From positions 20,639,639-20,703,638 of the forward strand of contig NC_069135.1 in assembly GCF_026914265.1 (NCBI RefSeq): 64,000 nt of DNA, written 5' to 3'. Positions 22,344-35,178 of this stretch are shown in pieces. The translations under genes were made by a program, and so were the position numbers. The notes under the pieces are model-generated. The model was given only the letters and a program-made list of their open reading frames with translations. It did no database searches and was not told where the DNA came from. The DNA is from Mya arenaria (Eukaryota; Mollusca; Bivalvia; Myida; Myidae). Each line of letters opens with the position of its first letter. Positions within the stretch are counted from its first letter, which is position 1.

Positions 22344-24525
22344 TCCCATGTTTTCACATTTGCACTTTCTTGGTTTGTCCGTATCATATTGTATGGCACG
22401 ATCTTGAAAACTGACACTAAAAGTATTAAAAGCAAGACCACGTAAGTGTCGTCAGGCATGCTGGTTGATGAATTTTCGATCAATCGATGAATCGATGAAC
22501 AACGGTTTAATCGATTGATGAATTGCGATACATTTGACTTCTAGGTAACACTTAAAGACCGATACAAGCGATGTATAAGTAACAGGAGATAAATCTATAA
22601 CAACTAAACAATTGACCGATCGAGCGATATATAGATATATAAATAGCGATATCATTCGATCGATACCTAAGCGACTGAAATAAAAAATTCCAATCGATTG
22701 AATTTTGTTTGAGTTAAATATCCTTATGAAACTTTTACACATACACACATGATTTCTTGCATTACAAAATCAAAATTTGGCAAAATATTTTGTTAACAGT
22801 CACACTATGACAGTGAAACTTTTATGTTTATTTTTTGACACATAAGTATGAATTGAGGGTGAATACAAAATAACAGTTGGAAACACAAAAGCAGTTCCAC
22901 TATCTAATTTTTAAGTATCGCGTTTTAAATAAATGACCTTTTGGAACTGTATAATTAAATAAGAATCATTATTTATATGATAGATCGTAAAAGCACAATA
23001 GATTAACCTGACAGCAGTAAAAATAAATGGAATATGTTATGAATATGTTTACAGGCAGGTTTTACACCTATCTTGTTTTTAAGACAGAATGTCAATAACA
23101 TTGTCCATATCTGGATTAAATTATATTTACAGACGTTTTATCCAGTATGCCCGTTTTTCAAATAAGTACAAAATTATATTACTTGCTATTATTGTATTCG
23201 TTTATTGTCAGTGCATGCTTGTGTATGGTTTATTTCAAAAGATGTTTGATATCGATGATTAAAAGGAACTCGCTCATGGTTTGTAAAGTGCAATATCATT
23301 AATTACGAAATAAATGTGTGGCAAATCATAAGGAGTGTTAAAACAAAATTTCCGAATGCTTGAACCCTCCTGCAAATGTTGATATTTGCTCAAATATCGT
23401 CTTTGAAGGCCACAATTATCTTTAGCGTTTATAACGCGATTGAAAATTCATTTCGGCTGTGTGTTGCGTGATTGGTTGATTGACATTTTCGCGTGATGTT
23501 TTGACAGTCCCGGTGGACGCGTGAACTATCCGGCTGTTTTCTAATTTGTTCTTGACTTTACCGGCGTGGGTTCGAACCCAACTAAAATCAAAGTACTTTT
23601 TATGCTTTCAGTTTATTATTACTGCAATTTCGATACAGAGTAAAATAATGATAAATAAGTGTTTTCAGATGCATTACCGGGAAACTAAAACATGTGCGAG
23701 TCACTTTAAATTAACATATTCTACATTATTCTTACAAAAATGTTTCATTTTTCTTACATTTATTTTCTAAAAGCGAATTGCATCCTCAACGCAGTAATGA
23801 TATAGTGCAAAACCAACTCATTGACTTAAAATTAAAACCAAGCCATTCCTTATTTATAAAACAAATGTCAAGTCCATTTATGCTTAGAAAATAAATAAAT
23901 AGAAAGAAAGATAAACATAAAAAATCATACAAACCTTTAATCTCCAACTTAATGTTAACTAAATAACAACTTGAGTGGTATTATAGACGGAGAATTGGTA
24001 TTGAAAATCTTTAGACCATGAAGTTTAATAACCGCATCGACCAAAGGCATAATGGTCGGGTAAAATGACTGAACGACAAAACTTCATGGTTCATGGAGAA
24101 CAATCTCACATGTTTACCATTATTCTTTAATATGTGTGTCCATTTTATAGCACATCTATGTTTTTGATAGATCTTTAAATATAGTCCATATTTCATGGAT
24201 TGTTATCTATTATCAATAATTAAACACAATATTGGTTTTTAATTTATCGCGCGTCTTCAAAGGTTTAACTTTTCAAACAACTTTACAACGACTTTAATTT
24301 AATGATCTGTTTCGTTTGGTTCCCTTTGAGTTATTTCCATTGCAAAAGACAAGTTAGCATACTACGGGATGGCCTAAATATTGAACAATTTGTTGAAACT
24401 CTATCCAAGTTAGCCAAAATGGCGTGTCACGAGGTCACTATAATTTAAAGTTATAGGTGTTCTCATGTGTCCAGATATTTGAGACGTTGTGAAACACTAC
24501 CTGTACATGTAATTGAGTGCTTCTT
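22344..24525. other. Conserved non-coding block between the two minisatellites (block 1 copy)
   Basis: Large parts match 41730-44080 and 61400-62500. It carries no coding frame. A 443-bp inverted-repeat element at 23263-23705 is present here but absent from the other two copies, and a 755-bp element present in block 2 is absent here (expected near 22880). Confidence 0.6.
23263..23705. mobile_element. TTAA-flanked inverted-repeat element with internal B-box-like motif
   Basis: The left end GGAACTCGCTCATGGTTT resembles the inverted right end (GTGACTCGCACATGTTTTAG). TTAA lies outside each end (23259-23262 and 23706-23709). Inside is GTGGGTTCGAACCCAACT, a near-perfect tRNA T-arm or B box. No such insert is found at the matching places in block 2 (about 43125) and block 3 (about 61775). 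It is probably a MITE; the B box suggests a SINE remnant within it or chance. Confidence 0.55.
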
Positions 24526-26263
24526 CTTGTGCACTACGGTATTAAGATATGTGCACTACGGCATTCTAGTATGTGTAATACGGCATTTAGGTACATGGAC
24601 TACGTCATTCAGGTATGTGCACTACGTCATTCAGGTACGTGGACTACGTCATTCAGGTATGTGCAGTTCGGCATTCTGGTATGTGAACTACGTCATTTAG
24701 GTACGTGGACTACGACATTCTGGTATGTGCACTACGTCATTCAGGTACGTACATTACGACATTCAGGTATGTGCACTACGTCATTCAGGTACGTGGACTA
24801 CGGCATTCTGGTATGTGCACTACGGCATTCAGGTACGTGGACAACGGCATTCTGGTATGTGCAAAACGGCATTCAGGTACGTGGACTTCGGCATTCTGGT
24901 ATGTGCACTACGTCATTCAGGTACGTGGACTACGGCATTCTGGTATGTGCAGTACGGCATTCAGGTATGTTCACTACGCATTCAGGTATTTTTACTGCAG
25001 CATTAGGGTACGTACACTAAGAATTCAAGTACGTACATTACGGCATTCAGGTATGTGCACTACGTCATTCAGGTACGTGGACTTCGGCATCCTGGTATGT
25101 GCAATACGGCATTCAGGTACGTGGACTACGTCATTCAGGTATATGCAGTTCGGCATTCTGGTATGTGCACTACGTCATTCAGGTACGTGGACTACGACAT
25201 TCTGGTATGTGCACTACGTCATTCAGGTACATGGACTAAGGCATTCTGGTATGTGCACTACGTCATTCAGGTATTTGTAGTACGGCATTCTGGTATGTTC
25301 ACTACGGCATTCAGGTATTTTTACTGCGGCATTAGGGTACGTACACTAAGAATTCAGGTACGTACATTACGACATTCAGGTATGTGCACTACGTTATTTA
25401 TGTACGTGGACTACGGCATTCTGGTATGTGCACTACGTCATTCAGGTACGTGGACTAAGGCATTCATGTTTGTTCACTACGGCATTCAGGTATGTACACA
25501 ACGGTATTCAAATATTACACTACGCCATTCAGGTATGTTTACAACGGCATCTAGATATGTGTACTTCGGCATTCAGGTACGTGCACTACGGCATCCAGGT
25601 GAGTGCACTACGGAATTCAGGTACGTGCACTACGGCATCCTGGTGAGTGCTCTTCGTCATTCAGGTACGTGCACTACGGCATCCAGGCGAGTGCACTACG
25701 GCTTCCAGGTGAGTGCACTACCGCATTCAGGAATGTACGCTACGGTATCCAGGTATGTGCACCACGGTATCCAGATAAGCGCACTACGGCATCCGTGTGA
25801 GTGCACTACGGCTTCCAGGTGAGTGCACTACGGCATCCAGGAATGTACGCTACGGTATCCAGGTATGTGCACTACGGTATCCAGGTTAGCGCACTACCGC
25901 ATTCAGGAATGTGCAGTACGGCATTCAGGTACGTAAACTACGGTATCCAGCTAATTGCACTACGACATTCAGGAATGTCCACTACGGCATTCAGATACGT
26001 GAACTACGGCATCCAGGTAATTGCACTACGACATTCAGGTATGTGCACTACGTCATTCAGGTATGTACACTACGGCATTCTGGTAAGTGCACTACGACAA
26101 TCAGGTATGTGCACTACGCATTCAGGTACGTGAACTACGGAATCCAGGTAGTTGCACTACCGCATTCAGGTATGTTCACTACGGCATTCGGGCAAGTGCA
26201 CTACGGCATTCAGGTATGTTCACAACGGCATTCAGGTACGCGAACTCCGGCATTCAGGTATGT
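24526..26263. repeat. 22-bp minisatellite, array 1 (about 79 units)
   Basis: Units of 22 bases built on GTRYGTGCACTACGGCATTC plus AG. Two main variants (GTGCACTACG and GTGGACTACG) alternate in the first half, and a CATCCAGG variant dominates from about 25580 to 25900. Because 22 is not a multiple of three, every frame cycles through all three phases over 66 bases, and stop-free frames of up to 255 codons appear. These are not genes. Related arrays lie at 35682-38085, 44082-44385 and 53085-53722. Confidence 0.96.
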
Positions 26264-26766
26264 GTACATTATAACTCTTTTAGGATGAGGGGAATGGTTT
26301 ATGGAAAGGAAATTGTATGAATAAAACAAAAAGTCTCCACTCTCACAATTTGGTTGGAAAACCAACTACTCGTGAATAGTTTCCTGAATCATATTATACA
26401 TGTATATATACAGTAGGTGGTGTATTCACAGTATTATATTTCTATATTCATAAAACTTACCACATTCTGTGAATAATGAATAATATATCTGTTTTATTAT
26501 CGGTAATGAGATATATCTCGGTAAATGTAGGGGATTTTATTAACTGATTTACTTAACCAGGAAGGTCGCCTTTATAGCCTAGTTTAAAAATGTAAGCTAG
26601 ACCACAGCAATAGTTTATCTGCAAACGCATCATATCATTTCATGTTTAAGAAGACACAAAACAAGTTTTAGAGTAGTTTTTATGTGTGTGTATTTTGATA
26701 TATTTGCATGGTACAAACAAATATTTAAACATTCAGAGTTGCGGGGCCAAAGAAATCTCCGCAAAG

Positions 26767-26833
26767 CACACACACACACACACGCACACGCCCACGCCCA
26801 CGCACACGCACACACACACACACACACACACAC
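26767..26833. repeat. (CA)n microsatellite
   Basis: About 33 CA/CG dinucleotides with a few CCCACG interruptions. It follows the 22-bp array at the same distance as the (AC)n at 44895-44979 follows array 3, confirming the block order. Confidence 0.95.
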
Positions 26834-27043
26834 TTTGTTTTCAATTTCACCGACATAAGCTGAGTAGTGTGACTGACCTGCACTGATGTACGCCGACATA
26901 TTAAAGTAGGTCATAACACAATAACTATACCATCTGAACAATGTTGACACCACATATTACCCTACTAGCATTTAAATAAGTCCATTACTTTTATATAGCC
27001 ATCTGAAAATGTTGCTGTTTCGGATAAGAATGAAGTTGGTCCT

Positions 27044-27863
27044 TTAGCTTGCGCCACGGCCAAGTCTACCAAAAACGTATGTTGAAATTGATGATCTGAA
27101 ATGTATAAATAGTTTATAAATTAAACATCAAACTAGCATTTAATCTCTGTTGCATATACATAGGTACTGGTAGTGTTTTCAGTTAAGTCTGGATCTGTGG
27201 TTTTGTGGTAACACACTTGACTGTCAATCCAGGGGTCGAAGGTTTGAATCCACGCTGCACCAACTTAAATACTTACCGAGAAGGACGTTAAATGGGGGTG
27301 TGGTGTGACAGTGCTATACACTGGGGCACGTTAAAGTACCTGGGTAGCTGTAATCATCGTAAGATTCTGTTTCTGCCCCCACCCCCCCAAAAAAAAAAAA
27401 AATAAAAAAAAATAAAAAAATAAAATAAATAAATAATAAATAAAATAAAAATAAATATATAAATTCTTCTCGGACCACTCGCCGAGTGGACAAGTCCCGG
27501 ATGCGAGTATAAATATGCTTACATACACACACATTTCAGTTGAGTAACAATAATTAGTTTGAAAGTTTACAGAATTATTGTTTTCGAAAAAGACTTACGC
27601 GTAATCTGGATTTGGAATTCCGTTGGTGTTGGTGTTGGATACTAAAAAGAAAGGTATATATTTGTTGTGGACACACTTATACCTTTGTCGTATATAATCA
27701 CTGCCGTGGTTATTAATAAAACTGATATTAACTGTTTTTAAAAATAAGAATATGTCTAACTGTCATTATGGTTACTGAGGGTAGATAATCGTACATTTAT
27801 AACGAATCTCTCGCCTTAAAGGGGCTGATATAGGTTAATCCCCCATTACCTTTATTATTATTA

Positions 27864-27922
<59 letters not shown>

Positions 27923-30900
27923 AGTAGTATGAATACCTGCTGTTGGTGTCGATGGTTTGGGATTGGCATTTTGATGTGCCTTTTTCTTATTTATCCTCCT
28001 TCGAATAAAAACGATCGAAAGTATAAAAGCAATTAAACCAAAACCCGCTAACCCTGCGACGATGCCAATAATTGCTTTCCTCAAACCTGAATAAACACAA
28101 TAAGAAACTTAAACTATTTTTAACAAATGACGGAAAAACGTCCATAAAAAACCCCTCAACAAAACTTTCAGAGCTGCCTATTTTCATTGTTAATCTCTAA
28201 GGTTTGTCGGTATAACAATTGTGTTGCGTGTGTGGTCGGTCTGTTGTGTTTGTGTTTATGTGTGTGGTGTTGTTACGTTCACACCTCTAGTTCATGGTCG
28301 TTTTGGCGTTGCTTTGTGCCTCTTAACAAGGGTTATTTAATAAAAAAATCGACTACAGTGTTTGTCTCTGTACTTCTCATTGTATAATTGTGAAACTTAA
28401 AAAGTGAAAAAGTAAATACTAAAAATACTAAATTATAATGCGAAATATGTTGTTGTCATAGTGCATAAAATGAAATTAGTCGAATATTTTCACAAAATCA
28501 CCTCCTTCTTCTGGTATAGTTGATGTGTCAAATTGTATTGACCCCAAAGTTGTTTTCGAATTGGAAAAAGTTTCTTCATAAATTGTTGATATTAGATTCT
28601 CTGTTGTTATATTTGAAGTGCTGGATTGTCCAGCAGTCGTTGAGATCGATGTTGTTGCTGTGATGGGTGTGGTGGTTGTCGTCACTATTGGTGTAGATGT
28701 TGAATCTGTTGTTGTTCTTGTTGTGGTAGTGGTTCTGGTGGTCGGCGTCATTGGTGTAGTTGTTGAATCCATTGTTGTTGTTGCTATGGTGGTGGTCGTC
28801 ATAGGTGTCGATATAGAATTTATTGTTGGAGATACTCCAGCACATGGATTCGTTTCAGGAGGACACGAGACTGTTACCCTACCATCCGGGGAGGATCCTG
28901 AAGGATAGAAAATATTGCCCTATGCCTTGGTTTTCCACTTACCGTTACAAAATCTACAAATATTGGTAGACAATTTCTTCATATAACTGGTGACTTAAGT
29001 TTGATTTTGGCATTGCTATAGTGGTACCGGTCAGATGTATTTTATTCTCCGAAACCCTGATAAACGTACCAGCAAATCCTAGCCAAAACGAGCCCGAATC
29101 AGATGCAAGGCTGTTCTCCAGTTGAATTGTAAGAGACTGTTCGCTTATTTGCAATGTTCTCGGCGAAGCTGTGTTATCCTGACAGTTCCAACTATCTATA
29201 GTATTACCGTCGGGTCTTCTCACAATAAGTCTTTGTTGGCATTGACCCCACCTTAAAATATTTACATTTTTACATTTTTACTTATTATCATGGTATCTAA
29301 AAAGAACAATAATGCAGAACATTTTGACCAAGGTAAATATATCTGCCTTAAATTAATAAACTCCTTGTTAGATCACAGAAAAAAAATGCTGCTATGCAAA
29401 CAAAATAGTTATCACTTTCAATGATTTTGTTTATATATTTTATAGATGATAAAAATATTTACACAATGAAATGTATGGATCAAATATTCAAGTACAAATG
29501 AATGGTTACTATACTTGTTTTCCATCACAATCTGCCACATTGTTATAGAGAGTGTTGAGCCCATATCACACGTGTAGACAGAGCAAGTCAGAGTTTTTCC
29601 CGACGGGATCTTCTGACCGTAGTTGAAACCGGGACTTTGCAGATAAACCGACTGCCCTAACGAGGTTATCGTTCCAGACATAATGCTAAGAATACTCGTT
29701 TCTAAAACATGAACAAAACGCCATCAAAAATTAATAGCTGATTTAGTTTCTGAAAGGTTTCTTATTCAAACATTTTGAACATACTTTTTGTATACAGTCA
29801 GTTTAAATAAAGGCTTAAAAATTGATGGTCTTAAAGGGAATTTGATTTTATTTCCTGTGATGATGTTATTGTTACATATGAAATATGATAGTGTTCCACG
29901 TGCATCAATGTCAATATACATTTCCAATTATTTTCATAGCTGGATGTAGTTTGAAGGATCGCCATTTCCAAAATGTAGTTTTTAACACAATTGAACGTGA
30001 AGGATAAGCTACATTTTACGTGTATGACCAAACTTACCTGGTATGCAATAGTAGTTTATATGCATGTAGTTTGGATAGTGGTCAGGTACTCCGATACAAT
30101 CTTGTGGCAGAACAACAGTAGCCATCACGTTGCAACTACTTCTACCATTGCATTTTTCTATATACTGAACTGCATTATTGGGGTGAAAATTATATGACAT
30201 TTGGCAGTCTTGTTCGGTTATATTCGAACAACAAAGTTGAAACTGATCTTGGACGTTGTCAAAAGTGCAATTCAGTGCCTCTGCTTTGTATGCGACCGTT
30301 ATGTCCTTTATTGCAATTACTTCTCCAGGTGGACATGTGGAAAACATAAAATTACTGGCTGGTGAGATAACGCCGTAACAAGAAGCGGTGCTTTTGTATA
30401 AAGTACCAAGAGCAAATGTCCCTGAAAATATAGTGATTTATTTGTGTACAAAGCCTTTCAAGTTCATAGTTTTCAGTTATGTCATTGAAAGAAACTCCAT
30501 ACCTGGTTGTTTTCGTGTTAAAAATCGTTAAGACATATCCTGTCTTAATTCATTGGTCAATAATTGGCTCAAACAACTTCATCCATAACAATTCGTTCGG
30601 TTCAAGCGTATAAGTAATTTATTCATAACATGTTTATGCCATGAATATGATTTTTACACATATCTTCATTTTTAGCAGTTGCAAAAAACATATATATTAT
30701 TGTTATTCATATTTTAGAAATAAATACATGTACTTATTCAAATATTGACCTATTTAATTTCCATCCTCTTTAGAGCCACAATTATTAAGCAATATATTAT
30801 TTTTGATTTTATAGCAAATCTGATATGTTTTAACTTTACAGAAATACTGTGTTATTAATGCTATGTAACCTTCTATGTAAGCCAGCAAACTTCTGCTGTG

Positions 30901-32632
30901 TTCTGTCTATTTTTTGACATATCGCAAACAGCACTCAAACGGCGATTATGTTTTCAAATATATTTCTTGATTAAAATCACCGTTCCTTACGATCCTGAAT
31001 TAATCTTTGTCATCGCAGATATCTATAAGGGCTATTAACTTGACAAAACTTAAATCTACCCAAAACTCTTGATATATGTTTTCAAAAAGATATCCTAATG
31101 CAAATGTTATCATGTCATCGTTTTCTTATAAATTGAATGAGTTTAAACGATTAGTTTGTACAAACGCAGTATCACATTACAAACAGTTATTTATGTGCAC
31201 TTGAATGGAACTATATATTTCGTAGTTAACAATCTACATGTACCTGTTTTAAACCCTATATAAGGCTGTAATTATTACTGAGTTTTATTCTAAAACTTCC
31301 CGGATCAAAATCGAGTACTTATGCCTATAAACGTAAGTGAATCTTTGACGCAAAAAAATGTGTTTTGTTTTCTGATGTCATGTTAACATCATGCGATAAA
31401 TATGGGTTATTATATGATTGGACGCATTTCTGGTGACCTGTATCACGTGGAGTTCAGTGTGTAAACATATAACCGTCAAGACGTAAGGTTGAGAATGCTA
31501 CATGTAAACACATCAAACGAGACGTGGTGCAGGTCACCAGATAAGCATCCTGTCGTTATATTTCTGACTATTTTAATATGCCTCTCAAATTTCCCAATAT
31601 GGAATGGCTTGCGCGTAGGAATGTGTTACGTACTTTTGTGTATCGAAGTCAAGGGAGGCTTCTCCAGAGAGAAACGAAGTAAGAAGTTATAGAATTCACA
31701 GAATTGAGCAAAATAAGAATTTTTTTTATATTCATGCAAAATGAACTAATAACTAATACAAAAACAATTATTTAATGTTAAAGCACAAAACAAAACAAAA
31801 CGTGAACGGTCCTTTTTACGGTTATACAATTATATGTATTCCATGAAGACGTAACGCGACCGTTTGAACAAAGTGAATGTCAGTGGACGATCATTATAAT
31901 AATTTATGCAACATGCTTAAAACTCTGAGCATTGCTGCAGATAGCTTAAAAAAATGAACAATTTATTTTCTGATAGTTTCCATCTCATATTTAAGGAATT
32001 TTCATTATAGCTAACGTATCATAAAATTATTTCACAGCCATACCTTCCTTTGTTTGGCAATAACTCATACAACGTAATAGATGGATGCAAACTCCGTTGT
32101 ATGAGTTAGTTAACGGATTCTGTATTCTGCCCGAAGTGTTTGAATTATACGAAATTCTCAATGTTGATTAACAAAGGTCATACAACCATCAATAACATCA
32201 ATAGTGTATGCATACAGGTTGGCATTATTTGGAAGGATATTTAGTACATAGTTGTATTGGTATTCCCGAAGTTTCGTTATCAATTGACAATAACGTTATT
32301 AATATAACGTCAATTATAATGAGACGTTGTTTTAAGCAGAAACAACCGCACAGCTACTTTAATTCTTAAGGAATCGAGTAAAATTTAAACATAGATATAC
32401 AAATATCGATTTCGATGTCAGAAAATCGATAATATTTAAGCTGTATTTCACAGCGAAGTATTCATGATTAAATACCTATAAAAAAAGATATCTTTAATTT
32501 TGTTGAAATTCCTGTATAGGCCAGAAATACATTTTGGTTGGTAAAAAAGATTTGATAACAATAAAATAAACAGTAATTGTTGTACATACCATGGACAATA
32601 TAAAAAGCCAGTAATTGCACGAAAAAAATCAT
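27044..32632 (-). CDS. SUEL lectin / CUB-like / Thr-rich membrane receptor, copy 1 (possibly damaged)
   Basis: Exons by consensus and phase: 32632-32590 (signal peptide MIFFVQLLAFYIVH), 30421-30038 (SUEL galactose-binding lectin: CPPGEVIAI, YIEKCNGRSSCNVMA, MHINYYC), 29701-29515 and 29251 to about 29009 (CUB-like), 28953-28943 (11-base micro-exon), 28897-28502 (Thr/Ser-rich mucin-like stalk after CPPETNPCAG), 28086-27937 (transmembrane helix GLIAFILSIVFI then RRR), 27641-27599 and 27095-27044 (tail with NPDY). About 500 residues if spliced like copy 2. Known role of the domains: SUEL binds rhamnose or galactose glycans, CUB binds proteins or sugars. Copy 2 has a GTAAG donor at the end of the fourth exon; here a deletion of about 240 bases removed it, and the frame then runs to a stop at 28954-28956. 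Either a weak donor at about 28994 is used, or the protein is a secreted short form, or the gene is a pseudogene. Confidence 0.72.
27190..27365 (+). repeat. tRNA-derived SINE, block 1 copy
   Basis: GGATCTGTGGTTTTGTGG (A-box region) and GGTTTGAATCCACGC (B box) sit about 45 bases apart, followed by a body with GGACGTTAAATGG and GCACGTTAAAGTACC and an A-rich tail at 27386-27460. Partly deleted copies lie at 45337-45480 and 57270-57365, at the matching places of blocks 2 and 3, so the insertion predates the duplications. Confidence 0.6.
27852..27920. repeat. (TTA)n microsatellite in a receptor intron
   Basis: About 22 TTA units between the transmembrane exon and the next exon of receptor copy 1. 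The homologous intron of copy 2 carries the same repeat at 45924-45992. Confidence 0.95.
30422..32589. other. Intron 1 of receptor copy 1
   Basis: A 2.2-kb AT-rich intron between the signal-peptide exon and the lectin exon, matching 48842-51358 in block 2. The block 2 version is longer, mainly because of a SINE insertion at 49295-49640. Confidence 0.6.
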
Positions 32633-33130
32633 TTCGCTGTCAATGACTATAACTACATGCACAGCTTTCAAGCACAATGAATTTTAGAATAAGGAATCCA
32701 CATTCTTTGACAAAGAACTATTTAAATGTCCGTGTTTCACTTTATGCCAATTTTTAAACTATACGTTTTATTACATATTTCTAATCGCTAAATGCCTTCA
32801 CCGATTACTCAAAATGTTAATGGTTAAAAAAAGACAAGTCATCAGTGGTTTTTCACAGACAATAAGGTTAAAGGTTCTCAAAAGTATTAAATACTTTTGA
32901 TGAATACAGGTGTGACAGTGTCAAATATCGGGAAGTGGTGGAGAATTTCTTAATATGACGCTGCAATCCTTTTATTGGATATCCTGAATGACGTAGTGGT
33001 TTGTATAAAATTTCCAATATGATATATAAATATTTCTGAAAGGTATAAGCCGGCGAATATCTGTTAATATTCATTTATCAATTTAAAGTTGTCAACTGGC
33101 TATAGAAATGAATTAGAATATTTGACATAG

Positions 33131-33590
33131 TGTGTATACCACGTGATAAATTACGTCATATATGCTACGTCGGAAGGCAACTTTTTGCTTAAAATAAAGA
33201 CCTAATTCAAAGATAACTTTTCTTTTACTAAACCATTTCAAAATAAACAAAGGACAGTCTATACCGCTTTAAGAGTCCCGCCTTCGTTTTATCACCGAAG
33301 TTTGATAAGGTGATTAGTTCCATCAAACACTTCGACAAACCTGTTTCCAAAATAATATTTTGACAGTGCTCCGTCAGACGGCCGTATTGTGAAAAGGATT
33401 GTCGAAGTGTTTTAAGAAACTAAACTCTCAATCAAACTCTAGTAAAAAGACTGAAGGCATGACTCCACAAGCGGCATAGACTGCGCTATGTTTCATTTAA
33501 AATGGTGAAGAAATATTGTTATATATAATATAATTTATCTTGGTTTTAAATATTCATTCGAAGCAAAATATTGCCTTCCGACGTATATGA
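33131..33590. mobile_element. Palindromic MITE, copy 1 (right end lost)
   Basis: The left arm begins GTGTGTATACCACGTG and contains CTACGTCGGAAGGCAA; this reappears inverted near 33570-33585 (TTGCCTTCCGACG). Both arms carry the CACTTCGACAAAC/GTTTGTCGAAGTG and CGGCCG landmarks around a centre with CCGTCAGACGGCCG. Arms exceed 200 bases, so the element is almost one large hairpin. The final 50 bases seen in the copy at 52001-52475 are missing here. Confidence 0.7.
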
Positions 33591-33684
33591 TGAGTAAACA
33601 TGAGAATACAAGTGCATTCTGAACACAAAAGATGAAAAAATGGAATAATTTTGAAATATGAACGAATGGTTGATTTTGAGTTTT

Positions 33685-35178
33685 GGTCCCAGCCGCGGCA
33701 AGTGTAGGGATGCTGAGATAAATTTGACACCGCACACCACAGCTTTAGGCATTTTTCGCTGCGTTTTAGAGTGTAAAATAACCTTGTAGGCGAATGGAAA
33801 CGGTGACGCAATGACGTCAGAGATGCACCGATGGCAGCGTAACGTAGAAAATCGAGAGTGCTAAATTTCAGGACCAGAACCAACCTCCTAGCCCTTTTGA
33901 TACAGGAATTACACGGGATTCGCATTCCAGTAGCGGGTTTGTTTTGGTTACGTTGAAAAAGTACGAAATGTCGCAAATTTGGTCATACTTTGACGCGTTG
34001 GAAACCGGTGCCCACAAATCATCCGGGCATCCCTGCAGGTGCATCTAATTGGAAAAACTGGTCCCTGCCGCGGCAAGTGCAGGGATGCTGAGATATGTTC
34101 GACACCGCACATCCCAGCTTTAGGCATTTTTCGCTGCAATTTGGAGTGTAAAATAGCCTTGTAGGGGAATTGAAACGGTGATGCAATGACATCAGAGATG
34201 CGCCGATGGCGGCGTTACGTAGAAAATCGAGAGTGCTAAATTTCAAGACCAGAACCAACCTCCTAGCCCTTTTGATACAGGAATTACACGGGATTCGCAT
34301 TCCAGTAGCGGGTTTGTTTTGGTTACGTTGAAAAAGTACGAAATGTCGCAAATTTGGTCATACTTTGACGCGTTGGAAACCGGTGCCCACAAATCATCCG
34401 GGCATCCCTGCAGGTGCATCTAATTGGAAAAACTGGTCCCTGCCGCGGCAAGTGCAGGGATGCTGAGATATGTTCGACACCGCACATCCCAGCTTTAGGC
34501 ATTTTTCGCTGCAATTTAGAGTGTAAAATAGCCTTGTAGGGGAATTGAAACGGTGATGCAATGACATCAGAGAGGCGCCGATAGCGGAGTAACGTAGGAA
34601 ATCGAGAGTGCTAAATTTCAAGATCAAAACCAACCTCCTAGCCTTTATGGTACCGGAGTTACACGGGATTCGCATTCCAGTACCGTGTTTGTTTTGGTAA
34701 CGTTGAAAAAGTACGAAATGTCGCAAATTTGGTCATACTTTGACGCGTTGGAAACCGGTGCTCACAATCATCCCATACACCACAGCAGGTGCATGTTGTA
34801 GGTTAGAGCGTCCCCTAAATTGAAAACTGGTCCCAGCCGCAACAAGTGCAGGGATGCTGAGATATGTTCGACACTGATCACCCCAGTTTTAGGCATTTTT
34901 CGCTGCATTTTAGAGTGTAAAATAGCCTTGAAGGCGAATGGAAACGGTGATGCAATGACATCAGAGATGCGCCGATGGCGGCGTTACGTAGAAAATCGAG
35001 AGTGCTAAATTTCAGGACCAGAACCAACCTCCTAGCCCTTTTGATACAGGATTTACACGGGATTCGCATTCCAGTACCGTGTTTGTTTTGGTAACGTTGA
35101 AAAAGTACGAAATGTCGCAAATCTGGTTAATCTTTGACGCGTTGGAAACCGGTGCCAACAAATCATCCCGGGCATCCC
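33685..35178. repeat. About 375-bp tandem repeat, four copies
   Basis: A landmark (CCGCGGCAAGTGCAGGGATG, or close variants) recurs at about 33690, 34070, 34445 and 34839, and the whole unit is repeated with high identity. Copies 2 and 3 are nearly identical over 375 bases, copy 3 is about 394 bases, and copy 4 is slightly diverged and shorter. The unit is more GC-rich than its surroundings. On the minus strand each unit keeps an open frame of about 110 codons (MRHFVLFQR..., MRIPCNS...), but no known domain is recognised. Copy 1 holds a perfect TGACGTCA palindrome. Blocks 2 and 3 have no counterpart. Nature unknown: young satellite, or repeated fragment of a gene or transposon. Confidence 0.85.

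Noticed and set aside
24526-26263. CRISPR-like array
   Set aside because: The 22-bp and 32-bp units follow each other with no unique spacers, and the genome is eukaryotic.
24467-26320. Long plus-strand open frames (up to 255 codons) rich in RALRHSG and YVHYGIQV repeats
   Set aside because: They come from the 22-bp tandem unit cycling through three phases; stop-free frames exist in more than one frame, and there is no start context, splice signal or known domain.
33554-35120. Protein gene with 110-140 residue frames starting MRHFVLFQR
   Set aside because: Each copy of the 375-bp tandem repeat has the same frame, which reflects recent copying; no domain, splice or expression evidence. Kept as a finding, not as a CDS.
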